A stretch of 64,000 nucleotides of DNA from Streptomyces sp. NBC_01549 (GCF_026339955.1 NZ_JAPEPW010000001.1:5141001-5205000), one strand, 5' to 3'; shown: positions 25,801-34,525, counted from the first letter of the stretch. A program made the numbers and translations. The notes: generated from the sequence alone by a model not told the origin.

Positions 25801-28256
25801 TCAAGGACGGGACGCTGACCAGCGACGACGAGCGGTGGCTCCGGCTGTCGAAGACCACCCTCAGCGACGCCCAGAAGGCCGCGTTCCCGTACCTCAAGGA
25901 CTACACCGCCTGGTCCGTCGACCCGCGCGACCGAGGCCGGGTGAAGGAGGCCCTGAAGGGTCAGCTCGTCGCCTCGCAACGAGCCGCCAACGGCGCCGTG
26001 CCGGCGGCCACGGGCGTCCAGATCGCCGGCGTACTCGACGATCTGTACGACGCGACCGAGGCGCAGCTGGGTCCGACGTTCCGCGACGGGCGTCCCACGC
26101 TGGCCGTATGGGCGCCGACCGCGCAGAGCGTGGCGCTGGAGCTCGACGGCTCCACGGTCGCCATGAAGAGGAACGACACCACCGGCGTCTGGTCCGTCAC
26201 CGGCGCGAAGTCCTGGCGGAACAAGCCCTACCGGTACGTCGTGAAGGTGTGGGCGCCCACCGTCGGCAAGGTCGTCACCAACAAGGTCACCGACCCGTAC
26301 TCGCTCGCCCTCACCACCGACTCCGAGCGCAGCCTCGTCGTCGACCTGACGGACAGGTCCCTCGCCCCGAGCGGCTGGTCCTCGCTGAAGAAGCCCAAGG
26401 CCGTACCGCTGCGGGACGCCCAGATCCAGGAGCTGCACATCCGGGACTTCTCGGTGGCGGACAAGACCGTCCCCGCGAAGGACCAGGGCACCTACCTCGC
26501 CTTCACCGACAAGAACAGCGACGGGTCCAAGCATCTGCGGGCCCTTGCCCGGTCGGGCACCTCGTACGTCCACCTCCTGCCCGCCTTCGACATCGCCACC
26601 ATCCCCGAGAAGAAGTCCGACCAGGCCACCACCGGCTGCGACCTCGCCTCCTACCCCGCCGACTCCCAGAAGCAGCAGGAGTGCGTCGCCGCGATCGCCG
26701 CCAAGGACGCCTACAACTGGGGCTACGACCCCTACCACTACACGGTCCCGGAGGGCTCGTACGCGAGCGACCCGGACGGCACCGGCCGTACGGTCGAGTT
26801 CCGCCGGATGGTCAAGTCGCTGAACGAGGACGGCCTGCGAGTCGTCATGGACGTGGTCTACAACCACACCGCCGCCAGTGGTCAGGCGGACACCTCCGTG
26901 CTCGACAGGATCGTGCCCGGCTACTACCAGCGGCTCCTCGCCGACGGGTCCGTCGCCACCTCCACCTGCTGCGCGAACACGGCCACCGAGAACGCCATGA
27001 TGGGCAAGCTGGTGGTGGACTCGATCGTCACCTGGGCCAAGGAGTACAAGGTCGACGGCTTCCGCTTCGACCTCATGGGGCACCACCCCAAGGCCAACAT
27101 CCTGGCGGTCCGCAAGGCCCTCGACGCGCTGACCCCGGCGAAGGACGGGGTCGATGGCAAGAAGATCATCCTGTACGGCGAGGGCTGGAACTTCGGCGAG
27201 GTCGCCGACGACGCCCGATTCGTGCAGGCCACCCAGAAGAACATGGCCGGGACGGGCATCGCGACCTTCTCCGACCGGGCGCGCGACGCCGTACGCGGCG
27301 GCAGCCCCTTCGACTCCGACCCCGGCGTCCAGGGCTTCGCCTCGGGGCTGTATACCGACCCCAACTCCTCGCCTTCCAATGGCACTTCGGCCGAGCAGAA
27401 GGCCCGGCTGCTGCACTACCAGGACCTCATCAAGGTCGGGCTCAGCGGCAACCTCGCCGCCTACCGCTTCACCGACACCGACGGCAAGGAGGTCAAGGGC
27501 TCCGAGATCGACTACAACGGCCAGGCGGCCGGATACGCGGCGGCACCGGGCGACGCCCTCGCGTACGCCGACGCGCACGACAACGAGTCCCTGTACGACG
27601 CGCTCACCTACAAGCTGCCGGCCGCGACGAGCGCGAGCGACCGGGCCCGGATGCAGGTCCTCGCCATGGCGACCGCCACCCTCTCCCAGGGTCCGTCGCT
27701 CTCCCAGGCGGGCTCCGACCTGCTGCGCTCCAAGTCCCTCGACCGCAACTCGTTCGACAGCGGCGACTGGTTCAACGCCATCCACTGGGACTGCCGGGAC
27801 GGCAACGGCTTCGGACGCGGACTGCCGATGGCGGCCGACAACGCGTCCAAGTGGCCCTACGCCACACCCCTGTTGAGCACCGTCAAGGTGGGATGCCCGC
27901 AGATCCAGGGCAGCTCGGACGCGTACCAGGACCTGCAGCGGATCCGGACGACCGAGAGCGTCTTCTCGCTGTCCACCGCCGGCCAGGCGCAGTCGCAGCT
28001 CTCCTTCCCGCTGTCCGGCAAGGACGAGACACCCGGCGTGATCACGATGGAGCTCGGCGACCTCGTCGTCGTCTTCAACGCGACTCCCAAGGCACAGGAG
28101 CAGACGGTCGGCGCCGTGGCCGGGACGGCGTACGCGCTGCACCCGGTGCAGGCGGCGGGCGCCGACCCTATCGTCAAATCCTCCTCGTACGCGGCGAAAT
28201 CGGGCACGTTCGCCGTTCCGGGGCGCACTGTGGCGGTATTCTCCCGGATCTCCTGA
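22854..28256 (+). CDS. Secreted bifunctional amylopullulanase, two GH13 domains and CBM41
   Basis: This 1800-residue secreted enzyme fuses two catalytic units. The N-terminal alpha-amylase-like GH13 uses Asp318 (GFRIDTVKH), Glu352 (MFGEVYS) and Asp423 (LGNHDMGR). Two CBM41 starch/pullulan-binding modules follow near residues 731 and 840 (IVHYKRTDGDYTDW and VLHYHRADGDYTGW). The C-terminal type I pullulanase has Asp1406 (GFRFDLMGH), Glu1443 (YGEGWNFGE) and Asp1576 (ADAHDNESLYD). It would cut both alpha-1,4 and alpha-1,6 bonds outside the cell. GTG 22854 has GGAG nine bases upstream and a clear signal peptide follows. Confidence 0.93.
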   Translation: MDLIPRGPARSSGRARLRATVLAAALAVSLAQPLAARAETPPAPPSDAKLAAEPARHDDTREQFYFVMPDRFANGDTSNDRGGLTGSRLATGYDPTDKGFYQGGDLKGLTGKLDYIKGLGTTAIWMAPIFKNQAVQGTGSNASAGYHGYWITDFTQVDPHFGTNKDLSTLISKAHAKGMKVFFDVITNHTADVVDYEQKSYDYLSKGAFPYLTKDGKPFDDADYAAGGAGFPSVGAGSFPRTPVVPAAKKNAKVPSWLNDPTMYHNRGDSTYAGESTTYGDFSGLDDLWTERPEVVSGMEKIYEKWVRDFGVDGFRIDTVKHVDMEFWTQWATALDTYAAERGRKNFFMFGEVYSADTSITSPYVTQGRLDATLDFPFQDAARSYASQGGSAKKLASVFGDDYKYTTDKANAYEQVTFLGNHDMGRIGYFLNQDNPKATDAELVKKDELANELMFLGRGNPVVYYGDEQGFTGAGGDKDARQTMFASKVPDYLDDDELGTDRTHASDAYDTSAPLYKEIAALSKLRKDNPALADGVQTERYAADGAGVYAFSRTGGDKTEYLVALNNADEAKTATFATGSADMTFRGIYGTSFRLTSDADKNVTVTVPAHSAVVLKAARPLGAPAAKPSLTLKAPDAGASGTVELGADVTGGRLDRVVFAAQVGNGRWRTLGSADHAPYKVTQTLGKDVPAGTALRYKAVVVDSAGHTASATATSTSGTPPTAEVPTASSRDYAIVHYKRTDGDYTDWRLYAWGDLADGESTTWPAGHDFIGRDAYGAFAYVKLKPGASSVGFLVIDKDGNKDVATDRTIDVTKTGEVWVEQGKEAVQTQRPDYPAQDTTKAVLHYHRADGDYTGWGLHVWSGAATPTDWSKPLEPVKTDAYGAVFEVQLAEGATSLSYILHKGDEKDLPTDQSLDLAANGHEVWLVNGQEKYLLPQPAGSAAALDLTTSKAVWIDRNTVAWNGSEAAASTQLLYSHDGSIAVKDGTLTSDDERWLRLSKTTLSDAQKAAFPYLKDYTAWSVDPRDRGRVKEALKGQLVASQRAANGAVPAATGVQIAGVLDDLYDATEAQLGPTFRDGRPTLAVWAPTAQSVALELDGSTVAMKRNDTTGVWSVTGAKSWRNKPYRYVVKVWAPTVGKVVTNKVTDPYSLALTTDSERSLVVDLTDRSLAPSGWSSLKKPKAVPLRDAQIQELHIRDFSVADKTVPAKDQGTYLAFTDKNSDGSKHLRALARSGTSYVHLLPAFDIATIPEKKSDQATTGCDLASYPADSQKQQECVAAIAAKDAYNWGYDPYHYTVPEGSYASDPDGTGRTVEFRRMVKSLNEDGLRVVMDVVYNHTAASGQADTSVLDRIVPGYYQRLLADGSVATSTCCANTATENAMMGKLVVDSIVTWAKEYKVDGFRFDLMGHHPKANILAVRKALDALTPAKDGVDGKKIILYGEGWNFGEVADDARFVQATQKNMAGTGIATFSDRARDAVRGGSPFDSDPGVQGFASGLYTDPNSSPSNGTSAEQKARLLHYQDLIKVGLSGNLAAYRFTDTDGKEVKGSEIDYNGQAAGYAAAPGDALAYADAHDNESLYDALTYKLPAATSASDRARMQVLAMATATLSQGPSLSQAGSDLLRSKSLDRNSFDSGDWFNAIHWDCRDGNGFGRGLPMAADNASKWPYATPLLSTVKVGCPQIQGSSDAYQDLQRIRTTESVFSLSTAGQAQSQLSFPLSGKDETPGVITMELGDLVVVFNATPKAQEQTVGAVAGTAYALHPVQAAGADPIVKSSSYAAKSGTFAVPGRTVAVFSRIS

Positions 28257-28270
28257 AAGGGCATTACCTT

Positions 28271-28305
28271 GGTGGGGCAGACCTCGAACCCCGGTCTGCC
28301 CCACC
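28271..28305. terminator. Amylopullulanase terminator
   Basis: GGTGGGGCAGACC (28271-28283) pairs perfectly with GGTCTGCCCCACC (28293-28305) over nine bases, 14 bases after the stop. Confidence 0.85.
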
Positions 28306-28326
28306 GGTGTGTCCAAGGGCTGGCAG

Positions 28327-29946
28327 ATGGACGTCAACGGCAAGCGGACTGACGCGACCGTGCTGGTCGTGGACGATGTGGCGGCCAGTCGGTACGCCAT
28401 GAGCGCCGTGCTGCGCCGCGCCGGTCACCAGGTCGTCCCGGTCGCCACCGGCTCCGAGGCGCTCGTCGAACTCGACGTACGGCTGCGCAAGGGCGCCCTG
28501 CCCGACGTGGCGCTCATCGACGTGGACCTGCCGGACATGAGCGGCTTCGAACTGTGCCGTCGGCTCAAGGCCCGGCCGCACATGGCCGGCCTGCCCGTCG
28601 TGCACTTCTCGGCCGCTGCCATGGCTCCGGGCGACCGGTGCCGGGGCCTGGACGTGGGCGGCGAGGCGTATCTGACGGTGCCCGCCGAGCCCGAGGAGAT
28701 CGACGCGGTGGTCCGGGCCGCGGTGCGTTCCGCTCGGCTGCGCGCCGACGACCAGGCGCTGGCACGGCGGCTGACGCGGCTGGCGGAGACGGTCGTCGCC
28801 ATCCAGACGGCGCGCTCCCCGCAGGAACTGGCCAACGCCGCCGCTGACGGCGCCGCGCGCCTCACCGGCTCTCCCGCCGCCGTCTTCGTGCTCGGCCCGG
28901 ACGACGAGCTGTACCGCGGCACCTCACGGGACCGTACCTCGCTCGCGATGCCCGACGAGGGCGCTCACCGGGCCGTGGCCGGTCTGCTCCGACGGCTCGT
29001 CCGCGGGCAGTCGGGAGTCCAGATCACCACGGTGCCCGCGCCGCTGTGGCCCGCCGGGTTCTTCCGGCCGGGAGTGCAGCACGACGCCCGTATGGCACTG
29101 ATCCCCATCCAGGAGGGCCGTGCCTCGGTGTGCCTCGCCACGCCCACCCGCGGTGTGCGCCGGGTCGACCCCGACGACGAGGCGCTGCTGGCCCGGCTCG
29201 CCGAGGCCACCGCGCTCGCCGCCGAGCCGCTGCTCATGTACCAGGTCGAACGGCACGTCGCCCTCACCCTCCAGCGCAGCTTCCTGCCCCAGCCGCACCG
29301 GCTGGCCGAGCTGCCGGGCGTCGACGTCGTGGTCCGGTACGTGCCCGCGTCCCAGGAGACGGAGATCGGCGGCGACTTCTACGCGGCCCTGCGCACCGAC
29401 GAGGGCGTGCTCACCGCGGTCGGCGACGTCGTCGGGCACTCGCTGGAGGCGGCCACCGTCATGGTCGAGATCAGGCACGCGCTGCGCGCCTACAGCGTCG
29501 ACGAGAGCGACCCGGCCGTGCTCGCCGAGCGCCTCGACCGGATGCTCCAGCGCTACCACGCCGAGGTCACCGTCACCGTCTGCCTGGTCCTGGTCGACCC
29601 CGCCACCGGACGCACCCGTATCGCCAACGCGGGCCACATCCCGCCGCTGATCGTCCGGGACAGCGGCAGCGCCGACTACGCCAAGGCCGCCGGTCCACTG
29701 CTCGGAGTGGGTCTGCCCCACCCGCCGCCCACGGAGCTGTTCCTCGAACCCACCGACCGGCTCCTCATGGTCACCGACGGCCTGATCGAGACCCGGGGCA
29801 CCGACCTGGCGGTGTCGATGGAGCACCTCCGCGCGGCCGCCATCGGCTCCCTGCCCGGCCTGGACGCCCTGTGCGACACACTCCTCGCCTGCTTCGGCCA
29901 CGACCGCGAGGACGACATCGCGATGCTGGCGCTGCGACTAGGGTGA
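28327..29946 (+). CDS. Receiver-domain PP2C (RsbU/SpoIIE-type) phosphatase
   Basis: The 539-residue protein joins an N-terminal response-regulator receiver (ATVLVVDDVAASR, phosphoacceptor in DVALIDVDLPDMSG), a GAF-like middle region near residues 150-300 and a SpoIIE-type PP2C domain. The last shows EIGGDFYAAL, AVGDVVGHSLEAA, ANAGHIPPL and TDGLIETRG, which hold the metal ligands. Such enzymes dephosphorylate anti-sigma-factor antagonists. The partner and the kinase acting on the receiver are not adjacent. ATG 28327 is preferred since AAGGG lies upstream and the terminator of the previous gene ends at 28305. Confidence 0.85.
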   Translation: MDVNGKRTDATVLVVDDVAASRYAMSAVLRRAGHQVVPVATGSEALVELDVRLRKGALPDVALIDVDLPDMSGFELCRRLKARPHMAGLPVVHFSAAAMAPGDRCRGLDVGGEAYLTVPAEPEEIDAVVRAAVRSARLRADDQALARRLTRLAETVVAIQTARSPQELANAAADGAARLTGSPAAVFVLGPDDELYRGTSRDRTSLAMPDEGAHRAVAGLLRRLVRGQSGVQITTVPAPLWPAGFFRPGVQHDARMALIPIQEGRASVCLATPTRGVRRVDPDDEALLARLAEATALAAEPLLMYQVERHVALTLQRSFLPQPHRLAELPGVDVVVRYVPASQETEIGGDFYAALRTDEGVLTAVGDVVGHSLEAATVMVEIRHALRAYSVDESDPAVLAERLDRMLQRYHAEVTVTVCLVLVDPATGRTRIANAGHIPPLIVRDSGSADYAKAAGPLLGVGLPHPPPTELFLEPTDRLLMVTDGLIETRGTDLAVSMEHLRAAAIGSLPGLDALCDTLLACFGHDREDDIAMLALRLG

Positions 29947-29973
29947 CCGGGAATCCCTAGAACAGGAGTGCCC

Positions 29974-30333
29974 ATGCCGAACATCACCGTCGAGCATTCC
30001 CCGGCTCTCGACCACGTCGACTGGCGCGCCTTCGCCCTCGCGCTGCACCCGGTGGTCGTCGAGACCGCCGCCGCGAAGATCGAGGCGTGCAAGACACGGA
30101 CGCTGCGCACCGAGGACGAGGTGGTGGGAGCGGAGGCGGACCCGGACGCGCACGCCATCGTGCACGTCACGCTCGCCCTGCTGGCCGGCCGCACCGAGGA
30201 GACCAAGGCGAAGCTCACCGAGGCCACCCTCGAGCTGCTGCGCAAGCACATCGATCCCACCGACGGGCTCACGCTGCACGTGTCCGCCGAGGTGCGCGAC
30301 CTCGACCCGTCGTACCGGAAGTACGTGCAGTAA
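29974..30333 (+). CDS. Tautomerase-superfamily protein (CHMI-like)
   Basis: The 119-residue protein begins Met-Pro, and in the tautomerase superfamily the Pro exposed after Met removal is the catalytic base. Length and motifs (MPNITVEHS, CKTRTLRTEDEVVG, IVHVTLALLAGRTEETK) fit the 5-carboxymethyl-2-hydroxymuconate isomerase family. No aromatic degradation genes are nearby, so the real substrate is unknown. AGGAG (29964-29968) sets the start, 27 bases after the phosphatase gene. Confidence 0.8.
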   Translation: MPNITVEHSPALDHVDWRAFALALHPVVVETAAAKIEACKTRTLRTEDEVVGAEADPDAHAIVHVTLALLAGRTEETKAKLTEATLELLRKHIDPTDGLTLHVSAEVRDLDPSYRKYVQ

Positions 30334-30336
30334 CCG

Positions 30337-31041
30337 CTATGAGGCGACCGGGGGTGAGGCCAGTGCGAGCAACCGGACGGCGAGGTCGGTGAACGGCCCG
30401 TCGCCCGGCTCGCCCTTGAGCGCCTGGTGCAGCAGCGCGCCGAGTTCCTCGTCGTGCGTGGCGCTCACCGCCGCCAGCGCCGCGAAGTCCTGCACGAGCT
30501 GCACCTCCAGCTCGCCGCGCGGAATCCGCCGCCCGTCCAGCCAGATCAGCGCCGTCGACTCGACGAGCGAGATCCACGAGCGGATCACCAGCTCCAGGCG
30601 GGCGGGCGGATCCTCGATCATCAGGTGCGACAGGATCTGGACGTACGCGGCCTGCCGCACCGCGTCGACGAGCGCGTTGGTCTTCGAGGAGCCGACCGCG
30701 GGACCGCCGCGCATCAGCGCCGCGAAACCGGGCCCGTGGTCGTCCACGAAGTCGAAGAACCGGCGCATGACCCGCAGCAGCCGCGAGCCGAGCGAGCCCT
30801 CGTGCGGCTCCACGAACCGGCTCGCGAGATCGTCCGAGGCGCGCTGCAACGCCGCCTCGTACAGGCTGAGTTTGCCGGGGAAGTAGTGGTAGACCAACGG
30901 TCGCGAGATACCCGCGGCCGAGGCTATCTCGTCGATGGAGACCTCGTCGGGTGAGCGTCGGCTGAAGAGGTCGAGGGCGACGCCGATCAACTGCTGCCGC
31001 CGCTCCTCGACACCCATCCTGCGGCGTACCCGGGTTGTCAT
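30337..31041 (-). CDS. TetR-family transcriptional regulator
   Basis: The 234-residue regulator has a TetR DNA-binding domain (RQQLIGVALDLFSRRSPDEVSIDEIASAAGISRPLVYHYFPGKLSLYEAA) and a long helical effector domain with DDHGPGFAALMRGG. Its stop abuts that of the tautomerase gene in a convergent arrangement. The upstream region has a GATCGGTAAGG stretch that may be its own operator. Its targets are unknown. Confidence 0.82.
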   Translation of the reverse strand: MTTRVRRRMGVEERRQQLIGVALDLFSRRSPDEVSIDEIASAAGISRPLVYHYFPGKLSLYEAALQRASDDLASRFVEPHEGSLGSRLLRVMRRFFDFVDDHGPGFAALMRGGPAVGSSKTNALVDAVRQAAYVQILSHLMIEDPPARLELVIRSWISLVESTALIWLDGRRIPRGELEVQLVQDFAALAAVSATHDEELGALLHQALKGEPGDGPFTDLAVRLLALASPPVAS

Positions 31042-31181
31042 GCGAACACCTTACCGATCGAATCCGGCCCCGAACGGGCCGGTCCGGCCATGGTCGTTCA
31101 CAGGTCCGACATGATGCGGTCACCGCGCGCCTTGGAATGTTCCGCAGAATCCCTGCTCGCCATCAGGCCCCCGGGGACCGG

Positions 31182-33098
31182 CTAGCGCAGTCCGCTGACC
31201 GTCCGCCCGTCCGTCAGGGTTCCCTTCAGCCCGGCCTGATCCCCCTGCTTCGTGCGTACGGCGAGCAGCGCGCCGCGCGCCGACCCGCTCACCCCGCCCG
31301 TCGTGCTGATCGAGGCGGTGTCCTTGCTGCCCGCCGCGAGGAGATACCAGTCGCCCGTGCCCGACTTCCACAGCACACCCGCCAGCACATGGGGGTCACG
31401 GGGGCCGCACGCGGGCGAGTTCTGAGCCTTCGCCGCGACCGCGCCGTACGGCCCGCCCGGCGTGTGGAACTGCGCCAGGACACGGGTGCCGTCGCCCCGC
31501 CAGGTGTCGGCTCGGGTGCACACCCACGCGGCCTGCCCGCTCGCGTCGGGCAGCGGCTGCTGCGCGTACTGCCAGGCGTTCACGGACCGCACGCCCTCGG
31601 AACGCACGGCGGCCAGCGAGCAGGCGAACGGCGCCCAGTTCCGCAGCGCCGCCGGGCCCGCGACCTCGTGGGGCGCGGCGGGCGGTCCCGAGGTGAGATG
31701 GGCCGGGATCAGCTCGCCGAGGTCGGTCAGCAGGTGCGGGCCCGAGGTGTCGGTCACCTCCATGACGTTCCACGAGGTGCAGGCGCCGGTCGGGGCCGGA
31801 CCGGCCAGCGGGGTGCTGACGCCGTCGGCCGAGAGGGTGAGGGGCGTCGGGCCCGCGGTCGGCTTCATCAGGTCGCGCTCGGCGGCCTTGGTCACCCAGG
31901 GGGCGGTCAGATAGCGGACGTTGCCGTCGGCCCGGTCCAGGACGAGCGCCTCCGCCTCGGCACCGGTCGCGCCGTCGACCCGGGCGAAGTCGAGGGCCGC
32001 GCCACCCGTGCCGTCGCGCGGCTCCGCGTACCGGGCGATGCGCAGTCCGTCGTAGAACAGCACCACGCGCGCCTGGTCCACGTCACCGGCGTACAGCAGT
32101 TGCGGTGGTCCGGCCGGGGCGCCCGAGGGGGTGCCGGGCGTCGCCGAGACCTGCACGGACTCGCCGGGCCGGGCCCAGACGGCGAGCGCGCGGCGCAGCA
32201 GCGCGGTGTCCCCGGCGAGGTTGCCGCGCGCGGGCCACACGGAGAAGTCGGTGCGTGCGGACGACCGCCACGCCGTCGGGGCGATCCGTGTCACCCTCCC
32301 GGGGTCGAGGGCGGCCTCGGCGGCCGGGTTCTGCGCGTACGGCGGGGCGGCGGCGCCGTCGGGTCCCCAGCCGCCGCTGGGCAGGGCGAGCAGCGCGCCG
32401 CAGACGGCCGCCGCGACGCCGGCGGCGAGCGCGGCCTTCATGTGCTGCCTGCGCCGCATCAGGTCGGTGGGCCGGGCGTGCAGCGAACAGGGGTCGAACT
32501 CGGGGGACAGGAGCAGGGCGTCCTTGGCCTCGACGCCGCCCGCCTCCTTCAGCGCCGCGCCCGGATCGTCGACGCCCGCCGCCGTCAGCACCTTGCGCAC
32601 GTCGGACTCGGGCAGCCTCTCCAGACCGCGCAGGACGTACGCCGCGCGGGCGGCCGCGGACAGGGCCGACAGCCGCTGGTCCAGGGCGAGTTCGTCGGCG
32701 CCGCCCGAACGCGGGAAGAGCCTGAGGCCCCACACCTGGGGCAGCAGCGGCGGCAGCTGGGACCGCTTGGGCCAGGCCGCGCGCCGCAGCGGTACGCCCG
32801 CCTCCAGTGCCGTACGCACGACCTGGAGGCGTACCAGGGCGTAGCCGGGGTCGCCGTCGCGGCCGGTGGCCTGGGCCGGGATCAGGGTGGCGGTCCTGCG
32901 GCCCCGGGGCAGGGCCCGCTGGGTGAGGGCGTGCGCGGTCAGTACCCGCCGGTTGCGGCCGAGGCTCGGCGGCAGCACCAGGTAGGCGAGCCGGACGAGC
33001 CGCGGGTAGTGCTCGACGAGGGCGGCCTCGGCCTGCTCGACGTCGACGACCGGTCCTGGGGAGGCTGCGGAGCGCTGGGCTACATCCTGTGACTGCAC
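31182..33098 (-). CDS. Membrane-anchored protein with degenerate sigma-like N-terminus
   Basis: The roughly 638-residue protein starts with a helical region (EAALVEHYPRLVRLAYLVLPP and RAAYVLRGLERLPESDVRKVL) that resembles sigma-70 region 2/4 helices but lacks clear DNA-binding signatures. One membrane span follows near residues 220-242 (MKAALAAGVAAAVCGALLAL), then a large outside domain of about 390 residues with no family I recognise. The GTG at 33098 is the first acceptable start; a TTG lies three codons upstream. Cotranscription with the TPR gene upstream is possible, as only 49 bases separate them. Confidence 0.6.
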   Translation of the reverse strand: MQSQDVAQRSAASPGPVVDVEQAEAALVEHYPRLVRLAYLVLPPSLGRNRRVLTAHALTQRALPRGRRTATLIPAQATGRDGDPGYALVRLQVVRTALEAGVPLRRAAWPKRSQLPPLLPQVWGLRLFPRSGGADELALDQRLSALSAAARAAYVLRGLERLPESDVRKVLTAAGVDDPGAALKEAGGVEAKDALLLSPEFDPCSLHARPTDLMRRRQHMKAALAAGVAAAVCGALLALPSGGWGPDGAAAPPYAQNPAAEAALDPGRVTRIAPTAWRSSARTDFSVWPARGNLAGDTALLRRALAVWARPGESVQVSATPGTPSGAPAGPPQLLYAGDVDQARVVLFYDGLRIARYAEPRDGTGGAALDFARVDGATGAEAEALVLDRADGNVRYLTAPWVTKAAERDLMKPTAGPTPLTLSADGVSTPLAGPAPTGACTSWNVMEVTDTSGPHLLTDLGELIPAHLTSGPPAAPHEVAGPAALRNWAPFACSLAAVRSEGVRSVNAWQYAQQPLPDASGQAAWVCTRADTWRGDGTRVLAQFHTPGGPYGAVAAKAQNSPACGPRDPHVLAGVLWKSGTGDWYLLAAGSKDTASISTTGGVSGSARGALLAVRTKQGDQAGLKGTLTDGRTVSGLR

Positions 33099-33138
33099 GT
33101 TCAGCAAAACGAGCGAATCGGTCGATGGTCACCTGGCT

Positions 33139-33157
33139 CCGGGGAGTTACTCCCCGG
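33139..33157 (-). terminator. Hairpin with the TPR gene stop codon in its loop
   Basis: CCGGGGAG and CTCCCCGG flank TTA, the complement of the TAA stop of the TPR gene. The stop codon would thus form the three-base loop of an eight-bp stem. It may act as a terminator or slow release at the stop. Confidence 0.55.
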
Positions 33158-33647
33158 GCTGTACGAGCAGCCGCGCGTAGTTCGCCATCGACCGCTGGTA
33201 GCGCGGCAGATGGGGCGCGAGGGCGGTGATCACCAGCGAGAGGCCCTCGCGTTCGCGGCCGAGGTCGGCGAGGCAGAGCGCGAGGCAGGCGCGTACGGCA
33301 TCGTCCAACTCGTCCGGGGGAGCGTCGAGTTCGGGAGTGAGGAGCTTGACGCCCTCCTCGGCCTGCCCGGTGTTCCGCAGGGAACTGGCGAGTTGGATCT
33401 TGGTGCGGCGGGCACGGTAGCCACTGAGGCCGCGGGCGAGCGCCTCCCGGTACAGCGGTACGGCCCGGTCCGAGTGGCCGGTGGAGTCCCAGGCGCAGGC
33501 CCGCTCGAAGGGGCCGAGGGGGCTGTCCCCGGGCAGTTCGGCGACCAGTGTGTCGATCACCGCCCGGAAGTCCGCCGCGTCCGCTTCTTCGTAGTCGTCG
33601 AACGTGGCCCAGGCCGCCGCCGTACGCTCTTCCCAGTCTTCGATCAC
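33147..33647 (-). CDS. Tetratricopeptide-repeat protein
   Basis: The 166-residue protein has helical repeats with TPR spacing (ERACAWDSTGHSDRAVPLYREALARGLSGYRARRTKIQLASSLRNTGQAEEGVKLL), matching the small TPR_5-type proteins. It probably serves as a protein-binding scaffold in the cytoplasm. GTG 33647 is taken as start because GAAGG lies eight bases upstream; another GTG two codons earlier is possible. It lies upstream of the sigma-like membrane protein on the same strand. Confidence 0.7.
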   Translation of the reverse strand: MIEDWEERTAAAWATFDDYEEADAADFRAVIDTLVAELPGDSPLGPFERACAWDSTGHSDRAVPLYREALARGLSGYRARRTKIQLASSLRNTGQAEEGVKLLTPELDAPPDELDDAVRACLALCLADLGREREGLSLVITALAPHLPRYQRSMANYARLLVQPGE

Positions 33648-33817
33648 GGCCACACCTTCGCACACACGTGCCCGTTGCGGCATCGGCATTCCCACAGGGT
33701 GTCTTTCCGTCCGTAACGGGGGCGATTGAGCACTTGGCGTGCCGGAGCCGTATCGAAGGCCAGGGCCCTCGCCGGGGCTCCCCACGGCGTGGGCGCCGAC
33801 AGGCACCGGAGGAACGT

Positions 33818-34300
33818 ATGAGGTTGACACGCGAAAAGCTGAGCGGGCACGGCCTGGCGGTCGTCGCGGCCGCGGCCCTGCTGGCGCTGACCGGCTGCGG
33901 CGGGTCGGGTGGCGGGGGAGGGACCAAGAGCGACTCGGCCGACCAGGTCCCGGCCACCGCGACCGGCAGTCTGGAGGATCTGGCGGCCGAGGTGAAGTGC
34001 AAGCCGAGCATTCAGACGGACGCCGACGAGATCCGTCAGGCAATCTGCAAGAACCCCGACGGCAAGTTCGTCCTCGCCACCTTCGCCACCGATCGCGGCC
34101 AGCGTGAGTGGATCAACGACGCGAAGGACTACGGGGGGTTCTATCTCGTCGGCGCCAAGTGGGTCGCCGTCGCCGACCAGAAGGTGGTCACGGCGCTGCG
34201 CGGCCAGCTCGGCGGGACCTTGGAGGAGGGGGCCTCGCACCACTCGGGCTGGAGCGGTGGTGGGGGAACCGAGACCGCGCACTCCGGTCACAGCGGCTGA
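33818..34300 (+). CDS. Putative lipoprotein
   Basis: The 160-residue product has a lipoprotein signal with lipobox LALTGC followed by a Gly/Ser-rich spacer. A small domain (CKPSIQTDADEIRQAICKNPDGKFVLATFATDRGQREWINDAKDYGGFYLVGAKWVAV) has two cysteines that may pair. The C-terminus is rich in His, Ser and Gly. The start has CGGAGGAA five bases upstream. I do not recognise a function; its place outside the membrane is inferred from the lipobox. Confidence 0.75.
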   Translation: MRLTREKLSGHGLAVVAAAALLALTGCGGSGGGGGTKSDSADQVPATATGSLEDLAAEVKCKPSIQTDADEIRQAICKNPDGKFVLATFATDRGQREWINDAKDYGGFYLVGAKWVAVADQKVVTALRGQLGGTLEEGASHHSGWSGGGGTETAHSGHSG

Positions 34301-34379
34301 CCGCGCAGGATCTGGGGTAAGGGCTCCGATCGGAATCAGCGCCCGGCTCGCGACGCCCGGCACGCACGCTCGCGGCGTG

Positions 34380-34422
34380 GCCAAAAGGCCCTCGTAGCTC
34401 TCCGCTACGAGGGCCTTTTGGC
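34380..34422. terminator. Strong bidirectional terminator
   Basis: Arms 34380-34398 and 34404-34422 pair perfectly over five bases and include CCAAAAGG/CCTTTTGG ends that give short U-runs in both directions. It lies between the lipoprotein (+) and the DUF1996 gene (-). Confidence 0.88.
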
Positions 34423-34489
34423 GCCTTGCGATCGTACGCACCAGACGCCGTGAGCTGATCGGGCTCTCGTTCTTTTCGGAGCTCCAAGC

Positions 34490-34525
34490 GAAGGCCGGCG
34501 GCGGGAGATCCCACCGCCGGCCTTC
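34490..34525. terminator. Second hairpin between convergent genes
   Basis: GAAGGCCGGCGG (34490-34501) pairs with CCGCCGGCCTTC (34514-34525) over 12 bases, about 55 bases after the DUF1996 stop on the minus strand. Confidence 0.7.

Noticed and set aside
24738..28400. Open frame of about 1220 codons antisense to the amylopullulanase
   Set aside because: It mirrors a gene with complete catalytic motifs; long antisense frames are expected from GC-rich codon bias, and its sequence is low in complexity.
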